Assembly (NCBI RefSeq): GCF_022808645.1
Contig: NZ_JAKZKT010000003.1
Coordinates: 114,676 to 178,675 of the forward strand
Reading direction: 5' to 3'
Source: Bacillus litorisediminis
Lineage (GTDB): Bacteria; Bacillota; Bacilli; Bacillales; JC228
DNA length: 64,000 bases
Shown: piece by piece, positions 17,177 through 25,997 of the stretch
Numbering within the stretch: the first letter of the stretch is position 1
Layout of the letters: each line of letters starts with the position of its first letter
Notes under the pieces: generated by a model
Seen by the model: the letters and a program-made list of their open reading frames with translations, nothing else
Databases searched by the model: none
Told to the model about the DNA's origin: nothing
Translations under genes and position numbers: made by a program

Positions 17177-18700
17177 TCACATTTGAACATCAGAATCATT
17201 TTTCATAAATGTATTCTTGGCCTTCTTAATAAGCGGGAAAATAATCATGACGGCCATGATTAGTAAAACCGTTAAAGAGATAGGTCTTGTAAAAAAGACT
17301 GATAAATTCCCGTCCGAGATAATAAGAGATTGCCTCAATGTATTTTCGGCCATCAGTCCTAATACAAGAGCTAACACAAGTGCTGCTGGGGAGAAGCCAT
17401 ATTTTTTCATTAGAAATCCGATGACACCAAAAATAAGCATAATCCAAGTTTCAATAATGCTTCCATGAAGGCTAAATGTTCCAATCGTACAAAGGATCAG
17501 GATGACAGGTACCATATAGTAATATGGAATCTTCATAATTTTAATAAACAACGGTATGGCAAATATATTAACCGCAATCAGAATCACATTTCCAAGGTAC
17601 ATACTCGAAATAAGTCCCCATGAAAATTCGGGATTATCCGTCATTAACAATGGCCCGGGCTGTAACCCCCACATTAAAAACGCTCCAAGTAAAACGGCTG
17701 TTGATCCTGAACCAGGAATCCCCAAAGTTAAGAGCGGAATCATTGCGCCTGCAGATGCGGCATTATTGGCTGATTCTGGACCCACTAAACCTGGCATATA
17801 TCCCTTACCGAATTTCTCTGGTTCTTTAGAAACTTTCTTTTCTAAAGAATAAGACATAAGAGAAGCAACTGTTGCACCTGCACCAGGCAAGACGCCAACA
17901 AAAAAACCGAGGAGAGAGCCGCGAATAAATGCGAACTTACTTTCAACCCATTCTGTGACACTCGGCCAAAAATCTTTGCGCATATCGAATTTTATAATAG
18001 TGCCTTGCGCTGCTTTATGTGCGCCTTCAGACACAGAGTGAAATAGCTCCCCGATTCCGAATAGGCCAATGGCAACAGGCAAAAAGTAGATCCCATTAAT
18101 TAATTCTGGCTGCCCAAATGTATACCGTTGCGCCCCTGAAATAACATCTACACCAACTACTGCTAACGCTAAACCTAATAATGCAGATATGCATCCATAA
18201 ATTTTGTTCTCTCCCATAATAATGATGAGTGTCAGCAGCCCCATTACCATAATCATAAAATATTCTGGCGGTCCAAAAGAGCGGGCAAGATTTGCAAAAT
18301 ATGGCGCAAATCCGCTAATTAATATAACGCCAATCGTACCGCCTATAAAAGAAGCCACTGCCTGCATCACTAAAGCTGGGCCGACTCTCCCTCTTTTGGC
18401 TAGAGGATATCCATCAAATGTACTGGCGACAGTAGCAGATTCTCCAGGTGTATTAATAACGATGGATGTAATGGTCCCGCCATACATGGAGCCATAGTAA
18501 ATACCAGCTAACATGATAATGGCAGTTGTAGGATCAAGCGTATAAGTGAGTGACAAAAGAATAGCAATCCCTGCTGTAGGACCAAAGCCTGGAATTATTC
18601 CTACAATCATTCCCACAAACGCACCAATCAGCAGAAACAAAATATTTGTTGGAGTAAATACGATAGTAAAACCTAGCCATAGGTTTGATAAAATATCCAT
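17177..18700 (-). CDS. tctA: Tripartite tricarboxylate transporter, large membrane subunit TctA
   Basis: 507 residues with about 12 membrane segments. Family signatures are GIIPGFGPTAGIAILL near residue 35, the GIYYGSMYGGTITSIVINTPGESATVASTFDG block near residues 67-97 and GVLPGAGATVASLMSY near 270. It forms the sodium- or proton-driven pore of the TTT system. It lies 18 bases after tctB, and tctC is upstream, so the operon is tctC-tctB-tctA. TTT systems import citrate, tartrate, aromatic acids or other carboxylates, and the substrate here is unknown. Confidence 0.93.
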   Translation of the reverse strand: MDILSNLWLGFTIVFTPTNILFLLIGAFVGMIVGIIPGFGPTAGIAILLSLTYTLDPTTAIIMLAGIYYGSMYGGTITSIVINTPGESATVASTFDGYPLAKRGRVGPALVMQAVASFIGGTIGVILISGFAPYFANLARSFGPPEYFMIMVMGLLTLIIIMGENKIYGCISALLGLALAVVGVDVISGAQRYTFGQPELINGIYFLPVAIGLFGIGELFHSVSEGAHKAAQGTIIKFDMRKDFWPSVTEWVESKFAFIRGSLLGFFVGVLPGAGATVASLMSYSLEKKVSKEPEKFGKGYMPGLVGPESANNAASAGAMIPLLTLGIPGSGSTAVLLGAFLMWGLQPGPLLMTDNPEFSWGLISSMYLGNVILIAVNIFAIPLFIKIMKIPYYYMVPVILILCTIGTFSLHGSIIETWIMLIFGVIGFLMKKYGFSPAALVLALVLGLMAENTLRQSLIISDGNLSVFFTRPISLTVLLIMAVMIIFPLIKKAKNTFMKNDSDVQM

Positions 18701-18718
18701 TCATTACCCTCCATCCCA

Positions 18719-19159
18719 TTAAAAGCCTAAAAACCCTTTTGGAATTCCAGCATGCAGCCAAGTCTCTAATAGTAAGTAGGTTCCAAGAGGAAATACTAAA
18801 CTTACAATAATATTGGTTACTAGTTTCTTGCTGTTTAGGAGTAATAATACGAAAAAAACATAGAGAATCATCGTTAGTAATGCTCCGATAATCGGAAACA
18901 AAATAATAAATAGGGCAGTGATTCCAACTAAGGAAACCATCGTCTTTGTAAAGGCAATATCTTTGCTTTTATCCTTTAAAACAAGTCGTATGTCTTTCCA
19001 AAAACTGATTGCCGTACAGAGAATTAAGAGAAAACCAATCCACCTAGGGAAAAACCCTGCACCCATCTGACCTGTATGGGTTAAATATTGATATTTAAAT
19101 CCGTAAATTGTGAAACATATAGAGAAAATCAACAATACTCCTGAAAAGATGGCTCTCAC
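18719..19159 (-). CDS. tctB: Tripartite tricarboxylate transporter, small membrane subunit TctB
   Basis: 146 residues with four hydrophobic segments (about residues 5-24, 39-55, 75-95 and 97-140), the usual TctB size and layout. The MGAGFFPRWIGFLLILCTAI motif after the first helix is the family's conserved loop. It lies between tctC and tctA in the same orientation. Confidence 0.87.
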   Translation of the reverse strand: MRAIFSGVLLIFSICFTIYGFKYQYLTHTGQMGAGFFPRWIGFLLILCTAISFWKDIRLVLKDKSKDIAFTKTMVSLVGITALFIILFPIIGALLTMILYVFFVLLLLNSKKLVTNIIVSLVFPLGTYLLLETWLHAGIPKGFLGF

Positions 19160-19271
19160 TTCTTTTCCCCCTTAGGATGTACTGAAGAATTGACTTACAG
19201 TGCTAGTAAGCCAATTCTGATAAGCAGGAAGACTTTCAAATCTAAATATTCAGACTATTTCGCTTATAAAT

Positions 19272-20261
19272 TTATTGTTCAATGATATCCAGATCAATCA
19301 TGATCTCTTCAAACACAGATGTCGTTTCCTCTAAATATTTGGTAAAATCATCACCGAATAAAGTGTATTCTGTTAATTTATTTTTTTGGATATACTCTTT
19401 CCATTCTGGGGTTTCAGCAACTTTTTTCATGGTGTCTATCCACCACTCTTTGGTTTCTTGCGGAACATCTCCGGGCAAAATAATACCCCTAGGCATCGGG
19501 ATGCTTACTTCATAACCTTTGTCTATAAAGGTAGGCACATCTGGATAATCTGGGAGCTGACTTTTTCCCGAAAATGCCAGCGCCTTTAATTCGCCAGCTT
19601 CTATTTGCCCGGCAACATCCCCTGGATTACTAACAATAGCATCAAGACTGCCTGAAAGGATCGCCCCTAAATTTTCGCCTTGAGCATTAAATGAGACATA
19701 CTCTAATTCAATTCCTGCCTCTTTTGCAAAAGTAGTGACGATCATTCTGTCTACATTGGCTGCACCAATTCCGCCTACTTTGAAATTATTGGATTTTGCT
19801 GCTGCAACAAATTCTTCTAACGAATCGTATTCCGAATCCCCTCTGACCAAGAAAAACATGTCATCAGTAGCCATTAATGCAATATGAGTAAAATCTTCAT
19901 AGTTAAAACCAGCATCAGACAACAATGGAGTGGTTATAAAACTTCCGCTCGTTGTAGAAATATGATAAGGATTACCGCTTTGATTTTTCAGGTATCCCCA
20001 GCCAACAGCTCCACTGCCCCCCTCTTTATTTTCTGGGATTATGGTTTCAGGATATAATTCATGTTTTTCTAAAATAGAGATTACAGTTCTAGCCATGATG
20101 TCACTGCCGCCACCTGGACCGAAGGCAATTGTGAATTCAAGTTGTTCCTGTGGATACCCTTCTGCTGAATTCGACCCGGCTGATGTAGTTCCATTACTGC
20201 TGCAAGCAGATACCAACAAAATGAACGCCATCAATATACAAACAATTTGAAGTTTCTTCAT
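19272..20261 (-). CDS. tctC: TctC-type substrate-binding lipoprotein
   Basis: 329 residues. The ATG at 20261 is preferred: a longer TTG reading would include the AGGAAGG ribosome binding site. The N-terminus is a lipoprotein signal with lipobox LLVSAC, followed by the Bug/TctC fold (FTIAFGPGGGSDIMARTVI near residue 45, GGIGAANVDRMIVTTFAKEAG near 160, LSGSLDAIVSNPGDVAGQIEAGELKALAF near 195). It captures a carboxylate outside the membrane and delivers it to TctBA. A promoter with an overlapping cre site precedes it. Confidence 0.92.
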   Translation of the reverse strand: MKKLQIVCILMAFILLVSACSSNGTTSAGSNSAEGYPQEQLEFTIAFGPGGGSDIMARTVISILEKHELYPETIIPENKEGGSGAVGWGYLKNQSGNPYHISTTSGSFITTPLLSDAGFNYEDFTHIALMATDDMFFLVRGDSEYDSLEEFVAAAKSNNFKVGGIGAANVDRMIVTTFAKEAGIELEYVSFNAQGENLGAILSGSLDAIVSNPGDVAGQIEAGELKALAFSGKSQLPDYPDVPTFIDKGYEVSIPMPRGIILPGDVPQETKEWWIDTMKKVAETPEWKEYIQKNKLTEYTLFGDDFTKYLEETTSVFEEIMIDLDIIEQ

Positions 20262-20280
20262 TATATTTTCCTTCCTCAAA

Positions 20281-20323
20281 ATAAAACGCTTTCATTTTAC
20301 AGCCAGCTAAGTCCAGGTGTCAG
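20281..20323 (-). promoter_or_regulatory. Promoter and cre site of tctCBA
   Basis: Reverse strand CTGACA (20318-20323), 18-base spacer, TAAAAT (20294-20299). The cre ATGAAAGCGTTTTAT at 20281-20295 overlaps the -10 box and start, the position of direct CcpA repression. The region lies between the thioesterase stop and tctC. Confidence 0.7.
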
Positions 20324-20352
20324 AAAATATAGAAACATATGTAAGCAAGGAA

Positions 20353-20784
20353 CTATTGGATATTTTCCTTTAATAATTTCCACGTACCTGTTGCAAGTGC
20401 GGCCAGCTTTCCATTTTCTTTGAACACTCTTGATTCAACCATAATGATTTCTCTACCTCTTTTTATAAAACTAGCCTCACATTTAATTTTTTCAGTATAA
20501 ATCGGCCGCAAGTATTGAGTTTTCATTTCCAAAGTTACAGCTGTTCCTATAAATTTCTTACAAAGATGCCCCATTGAAACATCTAATAATAAGGAGATGA
20601 CACCGCCATGAAGGGAGCCTTGGGGATTGAACATGTAATCATCCGTTTCCAGCTCTATCAAACATGTCTCCTCCCCATAACTGAATGAAAAACCAAAGAA
20701 TTTTACTAAAAAAAATTCTTCAAAATCTCTTTTTTCTATTTTTAAAGCCTCTTCAAACCGGCGTTCTACATTAGATTTCCCCAT
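20353..20784 (-). CDS. PaaI-family hotdog thioesterase
   Basis: 143 residues with the PaaI/YdiI-type core: FNPQGSLHGGVISLLLDVSMGH near residues 70-90, containing the HGG loop and the catalytic Asp, followed by VTLEMKTQYLRPIYTEKIKCEA. It hydrolyses acyl-CoA thioesters and is often added to CoA-dependent degradation operons to release stalled intermediates. It follows the crotonase gene by 16 bases and is the last gene of the unit that starts at 22819. Confidence 0.87.
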   Translation of the reverse strand: MGKSNVERRFEEALKIEKRDFEEFFLVKFFGFSFSYGEETCLIELETDDYMFNPQGSLHGGVISLLLDVSMGHLCKKFIGTAVTLEMKTQYLRPIYTEKIKCEASFIKRGREIIMVESRVFKENGKLAALATGTWKLLKENIQ

Positions 20785-20800
20785 GATTCTCTACCCTCTT

Positions 20801-21586
20801 TTAAGAATACGTAAATTTTGGCTTTCTTTTTTCCAGAAAAGCTCTGACTCCCTCTTTATAGTCCTCTGTGTCAAAGGAACCATTTCTTAAATTCTCTGTT
20901 TCTTCACTTTCCTCCACTTGCCCATGTTGAATTAAACCGATAATATGTTTCATACTCCTTACGGTGAACTGTGCCTTCTGGCATAATTCCTCGGCAAATT
21001 GATAGGTTTTTTCTACAATCTCCTCAGGCTGAAAAACTTTGTCCACCAGTCCGATCCGTAAAGCATGATCAACATCAATAATTTCACCTGACAGCAATAT
21101 ATACTTGGCTTGTGAGGGTCCGACTAAATCGACTAGCTGCTTGGTAGCTGTTAAACTATATACCAATCCAAGCTTAGCAGGGGTGATCCCAAATTTACCG
21201 TTTGTATCAGAGAATCTAAAATCACAGGCAAGTGCAATTTCACAGCCGCCGCCAATACAATAGGATTGAATCAAAGCAATACTTGGCTTTTTCATGGTGG
21301 CAATAGCCCGCTCTGCTTTATGGGTTGCATCATTATAAATTTTCGCACCCTTTGAATCAGCCCGCAGCGTCTTAAACTCAGAAATATCAGCTCCAGCCGC
21401 AAATGCGATTTCATCCGCTCCTCTGATGATTAATACTTTAATCGATCGATCTTCCTCCACTTCTTCAATTAATGAAGGAATCTCCTTCCACATTTCATGA
21501 GTAAGAGCGTTTCTTTTTTCTGGTCTATTTAAAATAATCGAAGCGACTTCTCCTTGTTTAACTAAGTAAATATCTTTCTTTTCCAT
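20801..21586 (-). CDS. Enoyl-CoA hydratase/isomerase-family protein (crotonase)
   Basis: 261 residues with a normal crotonase core: NRPEKRNALTHEMW near residue 20, the oxyanion-hole segment AFAAGADISEFKTL (61-74) and YCIGGGCEIALACDFRFS (109-126). Glu116 matches Glu144 of rat mitochondrial hydratase, but the second catalytic Glu (rat Glu164) is Ala137 in FGITPAKLGL. That makes straightforward hydration doubtful; isomerase, lyase or decarboxylase activity is possible. It abuts the CoA-transferase gene (stop at 21587) and precedes the thioesterase. Confidence 0.88.
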   Translation of the reverse strand: MEKKDIYLVKQGEVASIILNRPEKRNALTHEMWKEIPSLIEEVEEDRSIKVLIIRGADEIAFAAGADISEFKTLRADSKGAKIYNDATHKAERAIATMKKPSIALIQSYCIGGGCEIALACDFRFSDTNGKFGITPAKLGLVYSLTATKQLVDLVGPSQAKYILLSGEIIDVDHALRIGLVDKVFQPEEIVEKTYQFAEELCQKAQFTVRSMKHIIGLIQHGQVEESEETENLRNGSFDTEDYKEGVRAFLEKRKPKFTYS

Positions 21587-22819
21587 TTATTTTTCCTCCC
21601 TAGCCACTGCACTTTTTTCACGATATTTATCAAAAACAACTTGATCATTGTAAAGAGTTTCAATTTCTTCGTCTGTTAAACCAATTTCCTTTAATTTCTC
21701 TGTCGTATTCTGTCCAAGCCAAGGCGCCGGATTTTTAATTTGCAATGGCGTTTTAGAAAACTTGATAGGAATCCCTAATGTTTTAATTTTTCCTAACTTT
21801 GGATGCTCCATTTCTTGTACCATTCCCCGTGCTAGAATATGAGGATCGCTAAGTGCCTGGTCATACGTATATACTGGGCCCCCTGGAACACCAGCTTTAT
21901 CTAGTTTGTCAACCCAATAAGCAGTGGTCTCCTGGATCAAGACTTCTTCAATATCCCTTTCTAACTCTTCAATATTTTTCATCCGGCTTTGTAAATCTAT
22001 ATACTTTTCATGCTCGATCCATCTCGGTCTTTCTACCACTTCCAAACAGAAACGCTCCCATAACCGCTGGTTGCCAGCACCTACTGTCACATAGCCATCC
22101 TTTGTCCGGTAAGCCTGATATGGGGTAGACCGGCGATGTCTTGTTCCTGTAGGCCCTGCGATTTCCCCGCCTCCAAAATACGCAGCGGATTCCCAAATAG
22201 TCCAAGCTAATCCTGCATCCACCAATGAGGTATCGAGATACTGGCCTTCACCAGATTTAAGCTTATGAATATAGGCACCTAAAATTCCGTAAATGGCTGT
22301 TGCACCTGCCGCAATATCGTTAATGGCAATTCCAAATTTTGCGGGCCTACCTCCCGGTTCACCAGTCATCCTCATAAATCCGGTTACACCTTGTGCAATG
22401 ATATCAAAGCCACCCTTATGACTATATGGACCCGTTTGGCCATATCCGGAAATAGAGCAATAAATAATCTCAGGATTCACCGTTTTGATAGTTTCATAAT
22501 CAATCCCTAATTTCTTTGTAACTCCCGGACGAAAATTTTCAATGATAATATCTGCCTTTTCAGCCAGCTTATGAAAAATCTCTACTCCCCTGGAAGATTT
22601 GAGATCGAGTGCCAGACTTTTTTTATTTCTATTCGGCATGGCAAAGCAGTATCCTTCCCCATTAATAAATGGACCCAGTCTTCGTGAATCATCCCCTCCT
22701 GGAAATCTTTCAATTTTTGTTACTTCTGCGCCCAAATCGGATAAAACCATCGTACAATACGGGCCAGCTAAAAATTGGGTTAAATCTAGTATTTTAACTC
22801 CTGATAGTGGTAGCATCAT
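21587..22819 (-). CDS. Class III (CaiB/BaiF-type) CoA-transferase, second copy
   Basis: 410 residues from the ATG at 22819, chosen because AAAGGAGGTC lies just before it; a longer reading frame would run through the promoter. Family blocks: LSGVKILDLTQFLAGPY, IENFRPGVTKKLG near residue 93, SISGYGQTGPYS near 122 and FGIAINDIAAGA with catalytic Asp168. It shares the scaffold of the copy at 13198 but diverges throughout, so they probably use different acids. It heads a CoA-transferase, crotonase, thioesterase unit under the promoter and operator at 22834-22886. Confidence 0.9.
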   Translation of the reverse strand: MMLPLSGVKILDLTQFLAGPYCTMVLSDLGAEVTKIERFPGGDDSRRLGPFINGEGYCFAMPNRNKKSLALDLKSSRGVEIFHKLAEKADIIIENFRPGVTKKLGIDYETIKTVNPEIIYCSISGYGQTGPYSHKGGFDIIAQGVTGFMRMTGEPGGRPAKFGIAINDIAAGATAIYGILGAYIHKLKSGEGQYLDTSLVDAGLAWTIWESAAYFGGGEIAGPTGTRHRRSTPYQAYRTKDGYVTVGAGNQRLWERFCLEVVERPRWIEHEKYIDLQSRMKNIEELERDIEEVLIQETTAYWVDKLDKAGVPGGPVYTYDQALSDPHILARGMVQEMEHPKLGKIKTLGIPIKFSKTPLQIKNPAPWLGQNTTEKLKEIGLTDEEIETLYNDQVVFDKYREKSAVAREEK

Positions 22820-22833
22820 AAAGACCTCCTTTT

Positions 22834-22886
22834 TGTGTATAATGTATACAATATAAAATATACATAAACCCAAAGAAATATGTCAA
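22834..22886 (-). promoter_or_regulatory. Promoter with TGTATACA operator for the second CoA-transferase unit
   Basis: Reverse strand TTGACA (22881-22886), 18-base spacer, TATATT (22857-22862). Between the -10 box and the RBS lies ATTGTATACATTATACAC (22835-22852), two overlapping TGTATA half-sites at the transcription start, as expected for a GntR repressor site. The core matches the palindrome at 13155-13186. Confidence 0.72.
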
Positions 22887-23224
22887 CCTGTATTCTGAAA
22901 ATTTTAAATTATTAAAATGATGGGCTTGCTATTAAGTTCTATAAGGCCTTTTATGAATGACTTTTTGTTCCCAATCTTCTTGTTTTTGTCCTTTAGAGCC
23001 CCTTGTAAAAGACTTTTTCCTAGCTTCCTGTCCCGATACTGCCCTTTATAAACTTTTACTGCGGTTATCGGATTCACGTAAGTATAAAAAATGCTGCGGT
23101 CATATAGACCGCAGCAAAATCAAATATTTCTCATTATTTTAACGGTGAATCGGGCTAAAATCGTTAAGGATTACTATAATGTTACGCTCAGAGTCAAGCT
23201 TGATTTTAGTTACGGACGAAAACG
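22887..23224. other. Gene-free stretch with a minus-strand terminator
   Basis: No supported gene. At 23085-23116 the reverse strand has TGCTGCGGTC, loop, GACCGCAGCA, then TTTTTTATAC, an intrinsic terminator. The nearest upstream minus-strand gene ends at 24795, so a transcript that stops here would carry the repeat array in its 3' untranslated region. Confidence 0.6.
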
Positions 23225-24530
23225 TTCCGTTATTTGCTTTTTTTTCGTCAAAATTGATTGATTTTGTTCGAATAGCGGAATCAGAATCCGCTTCAGCCCC
23301 TGAAGTGCAGGTTTTCGGTCTAATAACGGATTGAGGATCCGCCAAACTCATTTAATGGATCCTTATTCCGCTATTTATTCAAAAAACTTCGTTTGGAGCA
23401 TGGTTTCGGTTCCTGGTTCCGTTATTTGCCTTTTTTTCCGTCAAATTTGATTGATTTTGTACAAATAGCGGAATCAGAATCCGCTTCAGCCCCTGAAGTG
23501 CAGGTTTTCGGTCTAATAACGGATTGAGGATCCGCCACACTTGATTAATGGATCCTCATTCCGCTATTTATTCAAAAATCTTCGTTTGGAGCATGGTTTC
23601 GGTTCCTGGTTCCGTTATTTGCCTTTTTTCCGTCAAATTTGACTGATTTTGTTTGAATAGCGGAATCAGAATCCGTTTCAACCCCTGAAGTGCAGGTTTT
23701 CGGTCTAATAACGGATTGAGGATCCGCCACACTTGATTAATGGATCCTCATTCCGCTATTTATTCAAAAATCTTCGTTTGGAGCATGGTTTCGGTTCCTG
23801 GTTCCGTTATTTGCCTTTTTTCCATCAAATTTGACTGATTTTGTTTGAATAGCGGAATCAGAATCCGCTTCAACCCCTGAAGTGCAGGTTTTCGTTCTAA
23901 TAACGGAATGAGGATCCGCCAAACTTGATTAATGGATCCTCATTCCGCTATTTATTCAAAAATCTTCGTTTGGAGCATGGTTTCGGTTCCTGGTTCCGTT
24001 ATTTGCCTTTTTTCCGTCAAATTTGACTGATTTTGTTTGAATAGCGGAATCAGAATCTGCTTCAACCCCTGAAGTGCAGGTTTTCGTTCTAATAACGGAA
24101 TGAGGATCCGCCAAACGCAATTTAATGGATCCTCATTCCGCTATTTATTCAAAAAACTTCGTTTGGAGCATGGTTTCGGTTCCTCGTTCCGTTATTTGCC
24201 TTTTTTTCCGTCAAATTTGATTGATTTTGTACAAATAGCGGAATCAGAATCCGCTTCAGCCCCTGAAGTGAAGGTTTTCATTCAAATAACGGAATGAGGA
24301 TCCGCCAAACGCAATTTAATGGATCCTCATTCCGCTATTTATTCAAAAATCTTCGTTTGGAGCATGGTTTCGGATCCTGGTTCCGTTATTTGCCTTTTTT
24401 TCCGTCAAATTTGATTGATTTTGTACAAATAGCGGAATCAAAATCCGCTTCAGCCCCTAAAGTGCATGTTTTCATTCAAATAACGGAATGAGGATCCGCC
24501 AAACGCAATTTAATGGATCCTCATTCCGCT
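23225..24530. repeat. Tandem array of about seven 192-bp hairpin-rich units
   Basis: The marker GTTTGGAGCA begins at 23391, 23584, 23776, 23968, 24161 and 24355, spacings of 192-194 bases, and TTCCGTTATTTGC occurs seven times. Each unit holds four degenerate copies of a GGATCCTNATTCCGYTATTT module, two in each orientation, so it can fold into hairpins such as CGGAATGAGGATCC opposite GGATCCTCATTCCG. Units differ by scattered substitutions and by one- or two-base length changes that break any common reading frame, so the array is non-coding. The last unit stops abruptly at 24530. Confidence 0.93.
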
Positions 24531-24794
24531 GCAACTATTATAGTACCAGTCTGATGCAACAATGGGTCAGTCTACTCTGATGCTTCCCGAAAGAGTCGTA
24601 ATCAGTGGTTCACCTGGTCGTAGTGGTCTGACTATTTCACTGGCTCGTTGTACCAAAGCGGAGCGACCTACATTCTCCAACCGTATTCACAGTATGAGCA
24701 GCATCTTTTAACACCAACCTATCGCTGATAAAACAGGGCAATCATTCCGTTATTTCCCAATTACCCGCACCGCAATTTTACACCCATATATTCG
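24531..24794. other. Unassigned, non-coding segment, possibly a mobile-element remnant
   Basis: About 210 bases (24531-24740) are visibly richer in G and C than the array beside them, begin exactly where the repeat stops, and have stops in every frame. A single copy of the array module (CATTCCGTTATTT) follows near 24748. I could not match the segment to a known gene or RNA; the end or non-coding RNA part of an IS element is one option, with little evidence. Confidence 0.35.
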
Positions 24795-25985
24795 CTAAAA
24801 CCGCTCCTTTATCTGCCTCACAACCTCTTTCCCAATCTCAAGCGACGCAGTTGCCGCCGGTGAAGGCGCATTACAAACATGTAAACTCTTTCGGCCTTGA
24901 ACAAAGTGGAAATCATCTATTAATGAACCGTCACTTTTCAATGCTTGTGCCCGCACGCCTGCTCCGCCCGGTACTAAATCTTCCCCTTTGATTTCCGGGA
25001 TCAGAGTCTGCAGGCTTTCAACAAACTTCTTTTTGCTCACAGAGCGCACCATTTCATTGATGCCTTCCCGCATATTTTGACTCGCCAGTTTCCAAAATCC
25101 TTTATAGCTTAAAACTTCGGCAAGATCCTTCAGATTAATATCGGTTTTCTTGTACCCTTCCCGTTTAAAACTTAATACCGCGTTTGGGCCGGCCTCTACC
25201 TCACCGCCGATCATGCGGGTAAAATGCACGCCAAGGAACGGGAAATCGGGATTTGGAACAGGGTAGATTAGGTTACGAACCAAGCCTCTGCTCTCCGGCT
25301 TAAGCTTGTAATATTCCCCGCGGAATGGAACGATTTTCATATCAATCTGATAACCTGCTAACTTAGCAATCCGGTCACTATGCAAGCCGGCACAGTTCAC
25401 TAAAAATTTCGTTTCATACGTATTTCGATCTGTTTCAACGGTAACCCCATCCTGATGTTCTTGAATCGCCCGAACCACTTCTTTGCATTTTACTTCTCCG
25501 CAGCGTTCCTGTATCAATTCTGCAATTTTTTTAGAAACCTGCTTATAATTTACAATCCCTGCAGCCGGGACATGAATTGCTTCAAGCCCATTGACATGCG
25601 GTTCAATCTCTACTAATTCTTCACGATTCAATTTTCTAATCGAAAGACCATTTTGCAGTCCGCGCTGATAAAGATTTTCAAGCAAAGGCAATTCCTTCTG
25701 ATTGGTGGCCACAATCACTTTTCCGCAAATATCATGCTCAATTCCATATATTTGGCAAAATTCAACCATTGATTGACTGCCTTGTCTCGCAAACCTCGCC
25801 TTAAAGCTGCCTGGTTTATAGTAAATGCCAGAATGAATCACTCCGCTATTATTTCCTGTCTGATGAGCGGCCAGCTCTTTTTCTTTTTCTAAAATCAGGA
25901 TCTTTTTTCCTGGGAATTGTTCAGTCATCGCCAACCCTACTGATAAACCGACAATACCCCCGCCTATAATCGTAAAATCATACAT
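24795..25985 (-). CDS. lhgO: L-2-hydroxyglutarate oxidase LhgO
   Basis: 396 residues of the DAO-type flavoprotein family. FAD-binding IIGGGIVGLSVGLAM is at the N-terminus, followed by HQTGNNSGVIHSGIYYKPGSFKARFA near residue 41 and CAGLHSDRIAKLAGY near 198, with the closing GAGVRAQALKSDGSLIDDF, all typical of LhgO/L2HGDH. It oxidises L-2-hydroxyglutarate to 2-oxoglutarate, passing electrons to the membrane quinone pool. It is the last gene of the GlcD-GlcF-LhgO run and lies 12 bases after the Fe-S subunit gene. Confidence 0.9.
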   Translation of the reverse strand: MYDFTIIGGGIVGLSVGLAMTEQFPGKKILILEKEKELAAHQTGNNSGVIHSGIYYKPGSFKARFARQGSQSMVEFCQIYGIEHDICGKVIVATNQKELPLLENLYQRGLQNGLSIRKLNREELVEIEPHVNGLEAIHVPAAGIVNYKQVSKKIAELIQERCGEVKCKEVVRAIQEHQDGVTVETDRNTYETKFLVNCAGLHSDRIAKLAGYQIDMKIVPFRGEYYKLKPESRGLVRNLIYPVPNPDFPFLGVHFTRMIGGEVEAGPNAVLSFKREGYKKTDINLKDLAEVLSYKGFWKLASQNMREGINEMVRSVSKKKFVESLQTLIPEIKGEDLVPGGAGVRAQALKSDGSLIDDFHFVQGRKSLHVCNAPSPAATASLEIGKEVVRQIKERF

Positions 25986-25997
25986 ATACTCATCTCC

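Noticed and set aside
24100..24491. Two 65-codon frames in the repeat array with near-identical products
   Set aside because: They are carried by the 192-194 base units, lack RBS sequences, and other units break the frame.
23225..24530. CRISPR array
   Set aside because: Whole 192-base units are similar along their full length; there are no short repeats with unique spacers and no cas genes.
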